Shown: positions 1 to 11,208, counted from the stretch's first letter. The stretch: 64,000 bases of DNA from Gautieria morchelliformis (GCA_015179125.1 WHVA01000072.1:124001-188000); one strand, 5' to 3'. The notes: generated by a model from the sequence alone, not told the origin. Program-made: numbers and translations.

Positions 1-140
1 CTACGTAGTGACAGTGTAAGGGTAAGATGTGATGGGAACCACTGACCAGTTCCCACACCTAAACTATACAGTGGGTCCCTAAGGGGCCCACTGGGATTAT
101 GTAATAACTAGTGTACAGATAGATACATAGGTTATTTACA
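1..140 (-). repeat. 3' LTR of element A (cut by window edge)
   Basis: This segment matches, by eye, the LTRs at 7852-8083 and 10992-11208: the shared core is an inverted repeat around a run reading gtgggtccctaaggggccca followed by a stretch ending tttaca. Read on the minus strand it begins TGTAAATAACC and is preceded by a purine-rich tract (141-156), the expected order polypurine tract then 3' LTR. The LTR continues beyond position 1, so its length and the outer target duplication are not visible. Confidence 0.75.
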
Positions 141-1163
141 CCCTCCCCCTCTATAGACAACTATAGGGTACCACTTAGGACTCATAGAGGTCATCCATGA
201 TGGCGTCCTCTAGTGATTCCGATACGATGACCATCGTCATCATATGGGGCTGGTGGAGCACGCGACTCCTCTGGAGGCACCTCCGCATCTGCGGGGGTGG
301 TTGGGTGAGGCGGCGCTGCCTCACCACTGGCGGGGGTTTCTGCTTGGTTGACGAGGCCGGTGTCCTTGCGGAGCATGGCCTCGACGGCTGGGTCCTCGGC
401 CTGGGGAGAAGGCTGGAAGCATGCCAGCTCTTGATCAAGCTGAGTGTGGGTGAGCGGTTGTGGCACTGCGGCCCTCATGTGGCTGGTCTTGAGGACCTTT
501 TGTTGGCCCTCCTGAGTGGCGGCACTGAATGCCGCGCCGGTGAGGCTGCATTGAACATACTGTTCAATGCGTGCCACTTGTTCGTGAGTGATGCCGGCGT
601 AGCAGGCCAGCCATCGTGTGATCTCGGTGAGCGGGATGTCAGGGCCAGCTCGGCCTCCCACCGGATATGGGCCTGTGATGGATAGCCGCAGGCTGGTGCT
701 CTGCGGTGTCAGGCATTCTCTGGCATCGACGAGGTTCGACCATTGGTCAGTTGAGCCGAACAAGTCGAGGAGTCTCAACTTGAGAGGTGATGTGACCCCC
801 TTAACTCAGGGCGCGAGTGCCTTCAGCCACATCCAGATGTCCATGTCATCTAGGTTGAAGGTTCCATCCACGTTGTCACGGATGGCAGAAGGGATTCCTT
901 TGGGGTTGTGTATCCAACCCCTCAGGATGGCGGCAATGTTGTGTGGGGTACCGCTTGCTATCACGAGACAATCCTGTTTGGGATTGCAAGCACATTGCGA
1001 GCGCTTGATGCACTTGAACACGCTGATCATCTCGCGTGTGCACAAGAATTGTGGCATTTATTTTGCATGCACTAGGAGCTCAACGAATCGTGCATTGTTG
1101 AGCGGGCAGACGTTGTACCATTGCGTACGATGCTGTTGTGTCTTTCTTACTGGTTGTGGTAGG

Positions 1164-2200
1164 CAGGGCTGTCCATGAGTCCAGGTTCCCACAGGTGACT
1201 TGCAGCTCAACCTGCGATTTTAACCTGAAGATCCAACTCCCACAAGTCCAGGTCACCCAGCACTTAAAAACCTGGCAAGTCCAGGTTTGGTTTTTGGAAT
1301 GCCGCAGGTGACTCGCAAACCTGCCGGAGTATTCCGGGGACGGTCATGTGACCCTCTGAACGGCTACCACCGACGCCTCCGCCCGCTCCCACGCTCCAAC
1401 GCACCACCACCACCTCCTCCACCACTACCAACGCACGCGCAGCAGCCACCACAGCATGCGCCCAAACAGACACGCAGCCTGCCCCACTCTCACACTAGGG
1501 CGGTGCGCGTGTCTGCCTGGTATTGCACGTGTGCGCGTGAGGAGGTGCGTGCGGTGGTGGTGAGTGGGGTGGGGCGCGTGTGCGCGTGAGGAGGCGCATG
1601 CGGTGGTGGTGAGTGGGGCGGTGCGCGTGTACGCACGCACGCCCTCGTGCACAGGCACAGCAGCCACCACCGCATGCACCCACACAGACATGCGCACTGC
1701 CCCAGTGTGAGGGGTGGTGCACGTGTCTGCATGGTATGGCGCGTGTGCGCGCGAGGAGGCGCGTGCGGCGGTGGCGAGTGGGGCAGTGCACGTGTATGCA
1801 CGCACGCCCTCGTGCGCAGGCGCGGCAGCCACCACCGCACGTGCCCAAGCAGACATGCACCCCGGCCCTCACACTGGGGTGGTGCATGTGTCTGCGTGGT
1901 ATGGCGCATGTGCGCACGAGGAGGTGCGTGCGGTGGTGGCGAGTGGGGTGGGGCGCGTGTACGCACGCACGCCCTTGTGTGCAGGCGCGTCTCTGCGGGA
2001 GGAGACGCGTCATGCACTCGCACAGGGTGAGTCAGCTCGGGATAATCCGGTGAGTCAGCTCGAGTCACCCGCAGGTTTAACCTGCGGGTCCAAGTCAACC
2101 TGCAGGAAAACTCAGGTCAAGTCCAGGTCCACTTCTGGAAGCTGGCAAACCTGTGAGTCCAAGTCCAGGTAACCTGCAGGTTGACTCGTGGACAGCCCTG
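1164..2200. mobile_element. Non-autonomous hAT-type MITE with 8-bp TSD
   Basis: The insertion starts CAGGGCTGTCCATGAGTC and ends with the reverse complement of CAGGGCTGTCCACGAGTC (17 of 18 match). It is flanked on both sides by the 8-bp direct repeat GTGGTAGG (1156-1163 and 2201-2208). A CAGGG terminus with an 8-bp target duplication is characteristic of the hAT superfamily. The sibling copy near 12188 has the uninterrupted sequence with a single GGTAGG. Subterminal regions carry many short direct and inverted copies of AACCTG/CAGGTT and GTCCAGGT, as in hAT binding regions. It has no transposase. The core is a GC-rich tandem repeat (1384-2010). Confidence 0.85.
1384..2010. repeat. GC-rich tandem repeat, about 165-bp unit, roughly 3.5 copies
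   Basis: The blocks GAGGAGGYGCGTGCGGYGGT and TGTACGCACGCACGCCC recur at about 165-bp spacing (starts near 1540, 1588, 1748 and 1915), with moderate divergence between units. The repeat forms the whole interior of the hAT-type MITE. Reading frames across it on both strands are repeat artefacts rich in Arg, His and Cys and are not called as genes. Confidence 0.7.
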
Positions 2201-3160
2201 GTGGTAGGAGGCCCGTCTCGGAGATCGGCGGGTCTCCGAGTGGTATTATCACTCCCTCCCCTGGGTAGGGAGGGTGAACTGTCCCCGGCAGGTCCATGTG
2301 AGGCCCGATGTACTGGGCCTCGATCAATGCTATCTGCCGTTGTAGGGCAGGGTCATTGATTGTGTGCAACGGTGATGCTGCCAGGTATGCGCTGATCGCG
2401 CTTTCCCTCGCAATGGCTAGACCATTGACCGTGTTGGGGGTGCCGTGCAATTTCTTGCACTTCTTTTTTGGCTGTTCAGCCACATGCTGAGCTCTGTCCA
2501 GCTCGTATGTCTTCCGGATGGAGGAGTCGGACTCCCATCCTTCTGGGATGCCGTACGCTGCGTCAGATGGTGCACTCTGCCCCTCTGTCGACATTGGGGT
2601 GGGAGCCGATAATCGGGACATTAGCCCCGATGTTGCGCGCGCTGGCAAGGGTGCCGTCGTGGGAGGTGATGAGGGCCTGGCCACTGGGTCTGTGGCCGGG
2701 TCATGGCACGGCCTTTTTGAGGCTACGTGTGCAAGCTTGAGCTGGAGCTGGAGCGCACTCAGCTGCTCCTCGAGCTCTTTTACTTTGGCGCGCTCAACTT
2801 CGAGCGCATCATCGTGGTCTTCGACCACGTGCTCCAAGTCCTTGACCTCCTTTTTGAGGTCATAGATGTCCCGCAGGGGCTCCACCTGCGCATCACGCGC
2901 GATGCCCTTCGGGAGCCATCCCCAGGCCGCATCGATGGTGTCGCCGATGTCTTCATCCCGCAGTTTTACCTTGCGGGTGCTGTCGCAGCCCATAAGTGCA
3001 CGGCGTAATCTGCACAGGTGTTGCAATCATCCAGGTGGACGATTGCCAAAGCGTCTTCCCATCCTATGATCATCCAGTTTTCCTGGTTGACTGGGGCTCA
3101 TAGGATGTCTGCGGCCCCTTGTCTCGGGGCCGTTGAGCGTGTCGCAGATGTTGACGGATC

Positions 3161-3841
3161 TGTTGTGAAATCACGAAGTATCATTTGCTTAATCCACAAA
3201 AACACCATATCCACAGCTCACACATCACACACGCGTTCACATCAGTCACCCGATCCACATCAACACGAACCTGCCCCCTCAGTCCTATTCCTACCCACAA
3301 AAGCCCACACGTTACATCATTTCGAAGGGTCATATATCAACAGTCGATGCATCAGACCACGGATGTATCCCCGAGCCCGAACGAATCTGATCCATGGAGT
3401 GGCACAACGGTTAGCCCGCCGGTCACTCATATCCATTTTCTTTTCTCCCCTTCTATATTCCATATCACTCGCTTCTGAACATACACCATATTCCATTACT
3501 CCCATTCGTTAGAATCCACATATACTCCGCAGTTACCGGTATAACAAACCCCGTACCATCATCCGCACCTCCTCACGCCGGTCGTACACATCCGTCCTAG
3601 TTCGTTCCATACATCAGTTAAAAGCACGTTGAATGTATAGTACCAGCTCAGTCAATCGTACTCACTGATTCGAAGCATTATATCGACACACATCATCTGT
3701 GTGTATTTTTGTCTTGTTGCATACATCTCCGTATGCAAATTGTTATCTCTCATATCGACCTCTACTCGATTCGACTTCACTTTGAAGTTTGAATCATACA
3801 CCTATTTGACTTAGTATTATTGGAAACTTTTATTCTTTTCA
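3161..3841 (+). repeat. 5' LTR of copia-1
   Basis: The segment starts TGTTGTGAAATCACG and ends ATTCTTTTCA, obeying the TG...CA rule, and is followed without a gap by a tRNA-like primer-binding sequence and then by the copia-1 gag start at 3866. It is AT-rich relative to the element on its left and lies exactly at the N-terminus of accessory ORF copy A, which it interrupts. No second copy was found in the window, so the boundaries rest on the termini and the adjacent primer site. Confidence 0.65.
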
Positions 3842-3860
3842 GATTAAAAGTCTCATCGAC
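3842..3860 (+). other. Copia-1 primer-binding site matching the tRNA-Lys(UUU) anticodon arm
   Basis: The bases gattaaaagtctcatcgac directly follow the LTR. Their reverse complement contains GAGACTTTTAATC, which is the anticodon stem-loop typical of eukaryotic tRNA-Lys with anticodon UUU. This suggests priming by an internal tRNA fragment rather than the 3' CCA end, as known for Drosophila copia and yeast Ty5 with initiator tRNA-Met. The complementarity is seen in the sequence; its use as primer is inferred. Confidence 0.55.
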
Positions 3861-3865
3861 TTACT

Positions 3866-5532
3866 ATGGCTCAAGCAATGGCACCAACACATATCACGCC
3901 AAAGCATGATATACACAAGTTCCGCGATATCAAACCCAAGCTTGGAAAGGATAATTGGATGTCCTGGAAAAGAGAATTGTTGGCAATGGCTAGAGACAGA
4001 GGATTATACAAAATCATAACGGGTATGGATCCTTACCTGACTGCAGCTAACCAACAGACTCCAATTACCATCGGTACCGGTGACATCAACCTACAACAAC
4101 TCCAGGACGAGTGGGACGATAGGAACAATGTCGCCTACAGTCAGATACTCCTGTGCATATCGCCAGAGCTTCAGACAGCAATCGATTCCAAGAGAAATGT
4201 GAGGAGGCATGGAATATACTCACAAAGAAGTTTGAATCGAAGGACCCTAGCAAAATAAGTATAATCAGAACGAGGTACGAGAATTATCACATGATCGAGG
4301 GACAATCGGTCTCGGCGTACCTCACGACGATGAAGGAGTACAGGAATCAGTTGGCTAAAATGGGAGAGATTATAGCTGATTCTACTCACGCGGCTACCAT
4401 TCTTAGAAACATTCCAGAATCATGGAGACCCATCGCCCAGACAATTCGAATGATCACCAGTGATCCAGACGACATCGAAGTAAGATTAGAAGCACACGAA
4501 GCAGACCTAGGGGCCATCGAGATGTCGACACAGGCAGCCACAGCCTTCATCGCTCAATCCACGATACCGAGACAGACAAGTTATCAATACAACAGACCAC
4601 CTGTCAACCCAGGATTCACGTACCAGAACCAGAACCAGAACCAGAACCGATACCCACAGATACAAAACAACACGGGGACAGGATTCTTCTGCAACAATTG
4701 TGGAAAACCAAATCACTCGGCTGCGAGATGTTACGCACCAGGAGGAGGACTCGCTGGACAAGAGCCATGGAGAAGGGGGAACAATTCACAAGGGGGAGCA
4801 CAAGGTAAGAACGATGGAAACGGCCTCAGTAGACCGACCCTACCTCCACAACGGCAACAGCCGGACACCACTGATACCGCTCGACTCGCCAACATACCTA
4901 AGAAGGACATAGTAATGATGGCTCACATCAAAGAGGCGAGCACCGATATGATCCTATCCACTGACACATCAGCACTCTCAGCAATACAAAACGACGTACA
5001 TATGTGGCTTATTGATTCAGGTGCATCCAGTCACCTATGTGGGAATGCAGACCTCTTCGACGAATTACACCCTACCCCCACGATATCAATTGGAACGTCC
5101 AGTGGGGAATCTTTCAATGCTGACCAAAGGGGAACTATCAGGATAACTATACAGAGCGATGGAAACTCACGTATAATGCCACTCGCCCTAACCTTACAGG
5201 ATGTGATATACGTACCGACTCTCAAAGCAAATCTACTCTCGGTTGGGCGTACGACGGCAGCCAACATAGACGTCATATTCAGCAAAACCGACACGTCACT
5301 TCTGATGGGCGAGGAGATAATAGCGAGAGGCACGAAGATCGACAACCTATTTGCTTACATGGCTCAACCATCAATGAAGAATGAACCGGAGACAGCTGCG
5401 TATACAAAAGAACCGAACGAGTTAACCCTATGGCATCACAGATTAGCACATGTTGCCGTTTCAACGATCGAGAAAATGATAAAGAAACAGACCGGCGTAG
5501 GATTTCCGGAAATCGAGACGGGGTTGAAGATG
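3866..5532 (+). pseudogene. Copia-1 gag, protease and pre-integrase region
   Basis: This begins ATGGCTCAAGCAATG and reads as a Ty1/copia gag (start MAQAMAPTHITPKHDIHKFR, typical block KLGKDNWMSWKREL), then a zinc knuckle CNNCGKPNHSAARC near 4690, an aspartic protease motif WLIDSGASSHLCG near 5005, and a GAG-pre-integrase block LWHHRLAHV near 5430. A one-base shift near 4193 moves the reading frame (3866-4258 continues in the frame of 4153-5532). A hexanucleotide run at 4621-4650 encodes repeated Asn-Gln. The ORF is split after GLKM by a solo LTR; coding sequence resumes in frame at 6209. The family assignment is secure; the copy is non-functional. Confidence 0.9.
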
Positions 5533-6208
5533 TGTTACGACCATTCATTTCCGACTTTCGACCCTCAGTTCCACCACACCTTCTGCCCCTCCGATATTTC
5601 CGCAACACTTTCCGCCCCTCCGTTATTTCCGACATTCCGCCCCTTGTACATTTCCCTTGTTCTTTCGACTCTATTACTCGGACCCACCGGACCCACCTCA
5701 CCGTTCATCAAGACCACATATCCGGTCACCCTTGTAGTTCGTTGTCAGATATGTTTTCCCGACCCCTTGTTTTTTGCCATTGTTCTACCTTACCCTGAAC
5801 CCCCCTTGTAGTCCCATTGTTCCCAATAGTTAGTTCCCACGCATTGTCTACTCGACTTCCGCTTCCCCCGGAATTTGCTTAGTACCATATCATTACCTGT
5901 TGTCTCAGCTCTTTGTATAAAAGCCTGTCTTATATGTCTCTTATTCTGCAATCAGATAATCGCCTTCAATACTTGATTTCCTTTGCTCCATCTCCTGTTC
6001 TTAGCACAGCGAGTCTAGCAAGATCTCAGTCTCTCCGCCTTCCGCCTCAGTTCCGACTCAAGTTCCGACCAAACCTTTGGTTCAGTACTTTCCGCCTTCC
6101 GACTCAATTTCGAAATACTTAGGACGATAGTTAATTGGGGGCGCAACCTATAAGTTGAAGCTGCTGTCCTTTCCAGTTCCGACTTAGCGGAAATCTCAAT
6201 ACGTAACA
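5533..6208 (+). mobile_element. Solo LTR of the Gypsy-B family with TSD AGATG
   Basis: The 676-bp segment starts TGTTACGACC and ends ATACGTAACA and matches the two LTRs of Gypsy-B (16490-17161 and 23794-24484) along its length by eye. It is flanked by the direct repeat AGATG at 5528-5532 and 6209-6213. It contains a TATA-like sequence in the context ctttgtataaaagc near 5913, at the same relative place as in the full element. A single LTR with intact TSDs points to insertion followed by LTR-LTR recombination. The open frame that runs from copia-1 into this LTR up to 5811 is a read-through artefact. Confidence 0.9.
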
Positions 6209-6837
6209 AGATGGAACAGTGTGCTAACTGTCCATATGGAAAGCAGACGAGGACACCATTCAAGGGTATAGAAGCGTTACCGAAGGGCATGGGAGACGTA
6301 GTTTCATCGGATCTATGCAGCCCGTTCGAAACATCCATAGGAGGATACAAGTACTTCGTAACATGGATTGACCACGCTACAAGATATGCCAGCCTCAACT
6401 TTCTGAAGAACAAGGAATGCAATACCATCACCAATTCATTCAAGGAATTTATTGTATGGTTGAAGAAGCAGAGGGGAGCGGATGTGAAGAGGATAAGGAC
6501 GGACCATGGAGGGGAGTATATGGGAAAAGAATTCAAAAACCTTTGCAGAGTTGCGGAACGATATAATTGAACTCTACAGGAAGGAGCACTCACATTGCAA
6601 CACGACACCAACCTGACAAATCAATTCTGGGTATCAGCCATACACACTATGAATTTCGTCAAAAATCGACTACTACACCATAGACTCAACACATCCCCAT
6701 ACGAGGCGTTTTGGGGAACGAGACCCAGGTTGGACTGGCTTCGCACATATGGATCTAGATGTTGGGCCTTCCTTCCAAAGGCGACGAGAAAGAAAGGCAC
6801 CCTGGCAGTTAATTAAAGCAACCTGCTGACTACTGGA
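6209..6837 (+). pseudogene. Copia-1 integrase fragment
   Basis: Coding resumes with MEQCANCPYGKQTRTPF, the CxxC half of the integrase HHCC finger. It is followed by the first catalytic Asp block (VVSSDLCSPFETS) and the second (RTDHGGEYMGKEF). About 20-30 residues of the expected segment containing the catalytic Glu region are missing between NLCR and VAERYN. A TGA at 6568-6570 lies where copia integrases usually have N-R-T-L, so an Arg codon CGA to TGA change is likely. The frame then continues to the stop near 6814 (block TSPYEAFWGTRP). RT and RNase H are absent, so the element is 3' truncated. Confidence 0.85.
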
Positions 6838-7851
6838 GGTTGATTGCCACATCCTGGTGACCATTCCCTGCCATTGGTGATGACCTGGCTATAAGGACAA
6901 CCTAGGCAGATGCTCTACACTCAAGTGGCGAACTGGTGAGGGGGATCCAAAGAGAAAACTCCTGCACCAGCTAGCCACAACTATATGTGCCTGGTGATCT
7001 ACTCTCAATCACCTGATGCCCTAATTATATAAGCAGTCACACTGGCAATAACAGGGACTGGACAGATAAGAAAGGAAGGACATCAAAGGTGGTTGGAACA
7101 GGAAGGGAAATGGATGGAACATAAGACAGATGGATGCTGAAGGCTAGGAGGGGCTCGGGGGCCCCAATCACATATTGCACTACAATGAGTGGCAATCAAT
7201 CACACTCTGACAAGTGAGTGCATTCAGAGTTCCCCTGACATCTTTGTTGTGCTGTTGGCAAAGGCCTCCAAGGAGAGCCTTTACTAACAAGAGGACTGTT
7301 CATCTCCAAACAGCTTTTCTACGAAGCCTCACACATTATGTTGTCAAGCAATGTAAGCCATTCGCTTCGACTGTAGTTTGGGGTAAACTCCTTGCACCAC
7401 CCTCTACTTTGTAATTATTCCTAGTTTGGCATTGTTTGCTGAATTACATACTTTGCCACACAAGGCATTTGGGGATTCGCTGTGTTTGCAAATCCAGTGT
7501 TAACTGACACATAATATTAACACCCAAATCCAATCTTGACACTCCAGACATGGAAGTGGAATTGGTTGCAGAGTAAGCAGAACTTGGAGCAGAGTTGGAA
7601 CTGGAAAAGGGGGCATCCCCTGACAGAACCCAGCAGTGGTCATAGACTCAGAATGCCTGGTTCAGTCCACTGGTCTTCCATTGTAGGAGCACTGAATACT
7701 CATGAGTCAACTCCCGAAACCAACTCATCGGAACACAACTTTTTCCACTGGAACTGATTCTTTGATTTTCAATGGGTTCTATTGTGACTGTAGTAGTTTA
7801 TATACTGGATCATCAGTGGGTCCACCCAGCATTGAGTCAACTATGCAGGGC
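6838..7851. other. Non-coding interval with degraded repeat traces
   Basis: I see no supportable gene here. A stretch at 7548-7620 can be read as MEVELVAE, a stop, then AELGAELELEKGASPD. It resembles the Glu/Leu-rich stretch ending SELEMENRVSPD at 63600-63770, so the two places probably share an old retroelement fragment. The rest shows only short direct repeats (for example around 6825-6890) and no recognisable LTR ends. Confidence 0.4.
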
Positions 7852-8083
7852 TGTAAGGTTGTTGGCTTAGTACTTGTGGTATCACAAGGCAGTAGAACTC
7901 AACCAAACAATGGTGATTCTAATACGACGTAGTGATGGATACAGGTAAAGATAAGCTGGGGAATCCCGGAGGGTTCCCATGCAAGAACTATACAGTGGGT
8001 CCGTGAGGACCCACTGGTGCTATGTAAGCTACCAGTCATTATGTATTGCCTCATGGCAATACAGGTAAATATATGTATTTACA
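7852..8083 (-). repeat. 3' LTR of element C
   Basis: Read on the minus strand it starts TGTAAATACATATATT and ends CCTTACA; a purine-rich tract precedes it (plus-strand positions 8084-8099). It contains a 10-bp-stem hairpin at 7993-8016 (CAGTGGGTCC, loop GTGA, GGACCCACTG) that is also present in diverged form in the LTRs of A, D and E. It is divergent from the D LTR but shares the same order of blocks, including tacgtagtga and cccttgtga type motifs. Confidence 0.7.
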
Positions 8084-8105
8084 CCCTCCCCAACTATGGA
8101 GAACT

Positions 8106-10748
8106 CTAATCCCCATAGATCTTGGCGTCGAGGTCCTTGTCCTCGGCTGAGGGAGTGTTGTCCATTGGGACAACCTCGTATGGAGCTGGCAGGGGCTGGG
8201 GATCCACATGCATCACATCTGTGTGAGCGGATGTGGATGGACCGGGTCCAGCTCGGGGCTGATACGGACCCGTTTCAAGAGATGGGTTGATCCCCATCTC
8301 CTGGATGAAGGTGGCATCTGCGACCAGATCAGGTTGCAGATCCAGGGGGCGGGACGCGAGCAGTTCCTTATTGAGCTGCTCGGAGGTGCTTGCGGTCACT
8401 TTCTCACGGGTGCGCTGGGACAACTTCAGTCCCTGTTTGTGCCGCCACTGCCTTGTGCATGCAGCGGTGTTCGCGACTTCCTTGGGGGATGGTTGTAACT
8501 GTCATATATATGTATATATAACTTAGCTCATCTATATTTTATAAAATATATCACAATTGAGACAGTTGCCAGCATCTTTAAGGTATGCTTAATCCTAGCC
8601 ATAAAGTTCTTTCTCACAGTCTGCTGCTCCCCCAGGAAAAGGGTGTATATCCTATTGTCTAAACATCAATAGTTGCATATCTTTGTACTATACATGCATA
8701 TTATTTTAAACATACCTTCTAATCAGATCTCTCAACCATATATAATAATATAGTACAGGTAGTGTCCATACTTGCTTCTATATTCTGTGATTGTACATCT
8801 AACATGTTTTATATATACTTCAAACATGTACTCATATGGTCCATACATGTAACAAGCTTCATATATACTTTTAATATCTAGTCATCCAAATCCTATCTGA
8901 AATTGCTCTGTTATATGAATACACACCATGCTTTAGCACATACAACCATATTTTTAAAATATCAGAACATTCAAAAAAATTTATGATATCCACAATATAC
9001 AAGTTGCTCAAAATGATGGACTATGAATTTGGTTAGGGTTGATATTTTAAAAGATATCTAATATATCCTAGAAGAATGTACATTGTTGTCAATGTGAACA
9101 TCCTCCCTAATCTCAAAGTTGTTGAAAGTATCCCTTGATCCAAGGGATACGTTCATGGTTCACACCGCCATGGAGGGCTAGCCTTGATGCAAGTTCCTTC
9201 AGTGGGATCTCGTGTGCAAGTCTGTTCCCAATCAGGAACATCCCAGTGATTGAGGCCCGGAGGGTGTCCGCGGTGGGAGAAGGGATCGTGACGTCGGCCA
9301 CAAGCTCCTACCACTGGCTTGGCGTACCAAACAAGTTGCTTAATTGCGACTTGAGGGGGGACCGTGGTTTGCCTTTGGGAGCCAGGATCCATATCCACAT
9401 CCAGATATCGATATCTGTTGTGTTTAACCCACCCTCCACATCATTGCGGATGGTGGGAGGGACACCTTCAGTGTTTGACCGCCAGCCATTAAGCACCGTG
9501 ACTATGTCATCAGGTGTACTGTCCAGAATGTTTATGTAATTCAGGCAGGGCTTACGGGGGCCCTCCTCATGGAGGCACTGGAATGCGGTATTCATTTCCG
9601 GGGTGTGCTGGTCGACTGGGGTGTCCCTGGCAAGTGTGAGGAGGTCTTGGAACCTCTGCTCAGTTATAGGGCAGACATGGTACCACTTGGCAACCTGAGG
9701 GACTGATATGCCTAGGGGCTGTGGCAAGCGGCCCATCAAGGAGATCGGTGGATCTCCATGTCTCAATGGCTCCCCTTCCCCCAGGTAGCATTGTATAACT
9801 CCCACCCCCAGCGGTGGCAGTACGACATGAGGCCCTATGTACTGGGCCTGGGCTGTGGCTAGCACCTGGTGCAGCTGGGGGTCGTTGACGCCATGTGCCG
9901 ACAACTCTGCTAGATACACATTCTTGACGTGCTCTAGTTCATCCACCAGTCCATTTTCTATGACTGGCGGTGGGAGATGTTTTCTGCATTTCCATTTGAA
10001 ACACATTCAGCCTGGTCTGAGTCATAATCGTCCCAGACTGACATGTCAGACAGATACCCGTCAGGGATGTCAGCGTAGGCTGACTCGAACAGCGCTGTTG
10101 CAGTCAACAGCATCATGACCGTCGCTGTCCTGGACGCCGCGCAGGCGTCCTCAACGGGTGCCGCGCTGGGCTTCATTATTCAGCTGGCCAGAGCCAAGCC
10201 TGTCGAGAGGGGTGTGGCCCCTGGGGCTAGTGTCGCCCCTTTATTGCACAATGGCTATGGAGCCATCAGGCGGGATGATGGACCAGCCACAGGCTGAGCC
10301 TTTGGCCACGGCAGGGCGGGGCGTTTTCGCCTGGCTCCTTCGAGTTGTTGCTTCAACTTGTGGATCTTGTCATCCCGACGTGAGACTCACTCATGTTTGG
10401 ACACCAGGTCCTGCTTGAGGCGCTTGATCTCTGCCTGAGTGTCCTCGACTGCCATCCACCTGGCCCCTTTGGTGATCCAGGGCCATCTTCAACTGCGTAG
10501 GCGATGTCATCATCTACGATTCATATCTTACCGGAGTTCAATGACTCCGCTAAGTGGGTTGCATATGACTCGCAACATTCGCATTTATCTGAATGGTTAA
10601 TGGAAAGCCCGTTGTTCCACAACGCCATTTCCCAATTCTTGGGAGCCAGCTTCTTTGAGAAGATCGTGGCAGCCCCCTGCTTTGGGGCCGCTGGCCGTGG
10701 CATGGATGTTGATGGCTCAACATCCATGGGTTCTTTGATGCCATCCAT
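8106..10748 (-). pseudogene. Accessory ORF copy C (divergent, broken)
   Basis: The minus-strand copy starts MDGIKEPMDVEPSTSM at 10748, parallel to MMPPKDGMDVDPSTS of copy D, and keeps the motif DKCECCESYATHL. After several frame breaks the later blocks are recognisable: IGPHVVLPP, DTTDIDIWMWIWILAP-like (9308-10006), LSNLFGTPSQW, and EIPLKELASRLALHGGVNHER (9113-9301). The C-terminus ends near 8106. It differs from A and D far more than they differ from each other, yet the Cys-Cys-Tyr-His and DIWMW motifs are kept. It is interrupted by an AT-rich segment (8495-9107). The 5' part of this element (gag, pol) is absent; at 10815 it joins a copia integrase scrap. Confidence 0.65.
8495..9107. mobile_element. 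AT-rich insertion of unknown type inside copy C
   Basis: The accessory ORF reads up to WIKGYFQQL on the right side and resumes with SPKEVANTAACTRQWR on the left, while the roughly 610 bp between are strongly AT-rich, with runs such as tatatatgtatatata and no reading frame. Copies A and D have no equivalent. I could not find convincing terminal repeats or a target duplication, so the class and the exact ends are uncertain. Confidence 0.45.
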
Positions 10749-10814
10749 CTTCTTAGAAGATGGTGGTGGTTGCTTCTTAAGGAGCGAAGCACCTTCGGAG
10801 AGATCTGAGGTGAA

Positions 10815-10991
10815 AATTTTGCTTTATTCCATTCTCTTCAATGTACCGGATGAATTCCATCGATAGGAATTCGCCCCCGCGATCTGAGCATATGGCTCGG
10901 AGCATACCTTTGTAGTGCATGGAGACGAGCACGTGGTATTTCTTGAAGCAGTCAAAGGCGTCAGCCTTTGCTTGCAAAAAGAATATCCATT
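10815..10991 (-). pseudogene. Copia integrase scrap
   Basis: On the minus strand this reads KADAFDCFKKYHVLVSMHY, then RAICSDRGGEFLSMEF and IRYIEENGIKQNF, a typical Ty1/copia integrase core around the second catalytic Asp (D-R-G-G-E). It is fused directly to the leader of element C at the sequence gaggtgaaaattt (10809-10821) and ends at the D LTR. It differs in sequence from copia-1 and copia-2, so it derives from a third copia lineage. Confidence 0.75.
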
Positions 10992-11208
10992 TGTAACGTG
11001 TTGTAAAGGATGTCGATCTTAAGACCTTGTATCACAAGGGCACTACAGAACTTGACCAATGAGTGGTATTCTGAATGGACAGGTAAGAGTAAGATGCGAT
11101 GGGGACCGCTGGCCGGTTCCCACGCATAAACTATACAGTGGGTCCCTAAGGGGCCCACTGGGATTATGTAAATAACTATTGTACATGTAGATACACGGGT
11201 TATTTACA
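10992..11208 (-). repeat. 3' LTR of element D
   Basis: On the minus strand it starts TGTAAATAACCCGTG and ends ACACGTTACA (217 bp), preceded by a purine-rich tract (complement of 11209-11224) and the end of the accessory ORF. It is nearly collinear with the partial LTR at 1-140. The 5' LTR of this element is missing. Confidence 0.8.

Larger units (their letters stand above)
175..3160 (-). pseudogene. Accessory ORF copy A of a chromovirus-type LTR element (broken)
   Basis: Read on the minus strand from about 3160 to 175, this is one of three related copies in the window (others 8106-10748 and 11242-13193). Recognisable blocks are an N-terminal part with the motif DDCNTCADYAVHL, the block DIGDTIDAAWGWLP, a coiled coil of about 40 residues (KKEVKDLEHVVEDHDDALEV), a Pro/Ser-rich linker, the block DDMDIWMWLKALAP, and a C-terminus ending MDDLYES just before the polypurine tract. 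It is interrupted by a MITE at 1164-2200, has a stop at 3098-3100 where copy D encodes Arg, and is cut at its N-terminus by the copia-1 LTR at 3161. I recognise no named domain. Its position downstream of pol in copy D suggests an element-encoded accessory protein. Confidence 0.7.

Noticed and set aside
1425..2098. Arg/His/Cys-rich open frames
   Set aside because: They are translations of the minisatellite inside the hAT-type MITE and change with the repeat unit.
5533..5811. C-terminal extension of the copia-1 552-codon frame
   Set aside because: This part is LTR sequence inserted later; the true coding sequence resumes at 6209.
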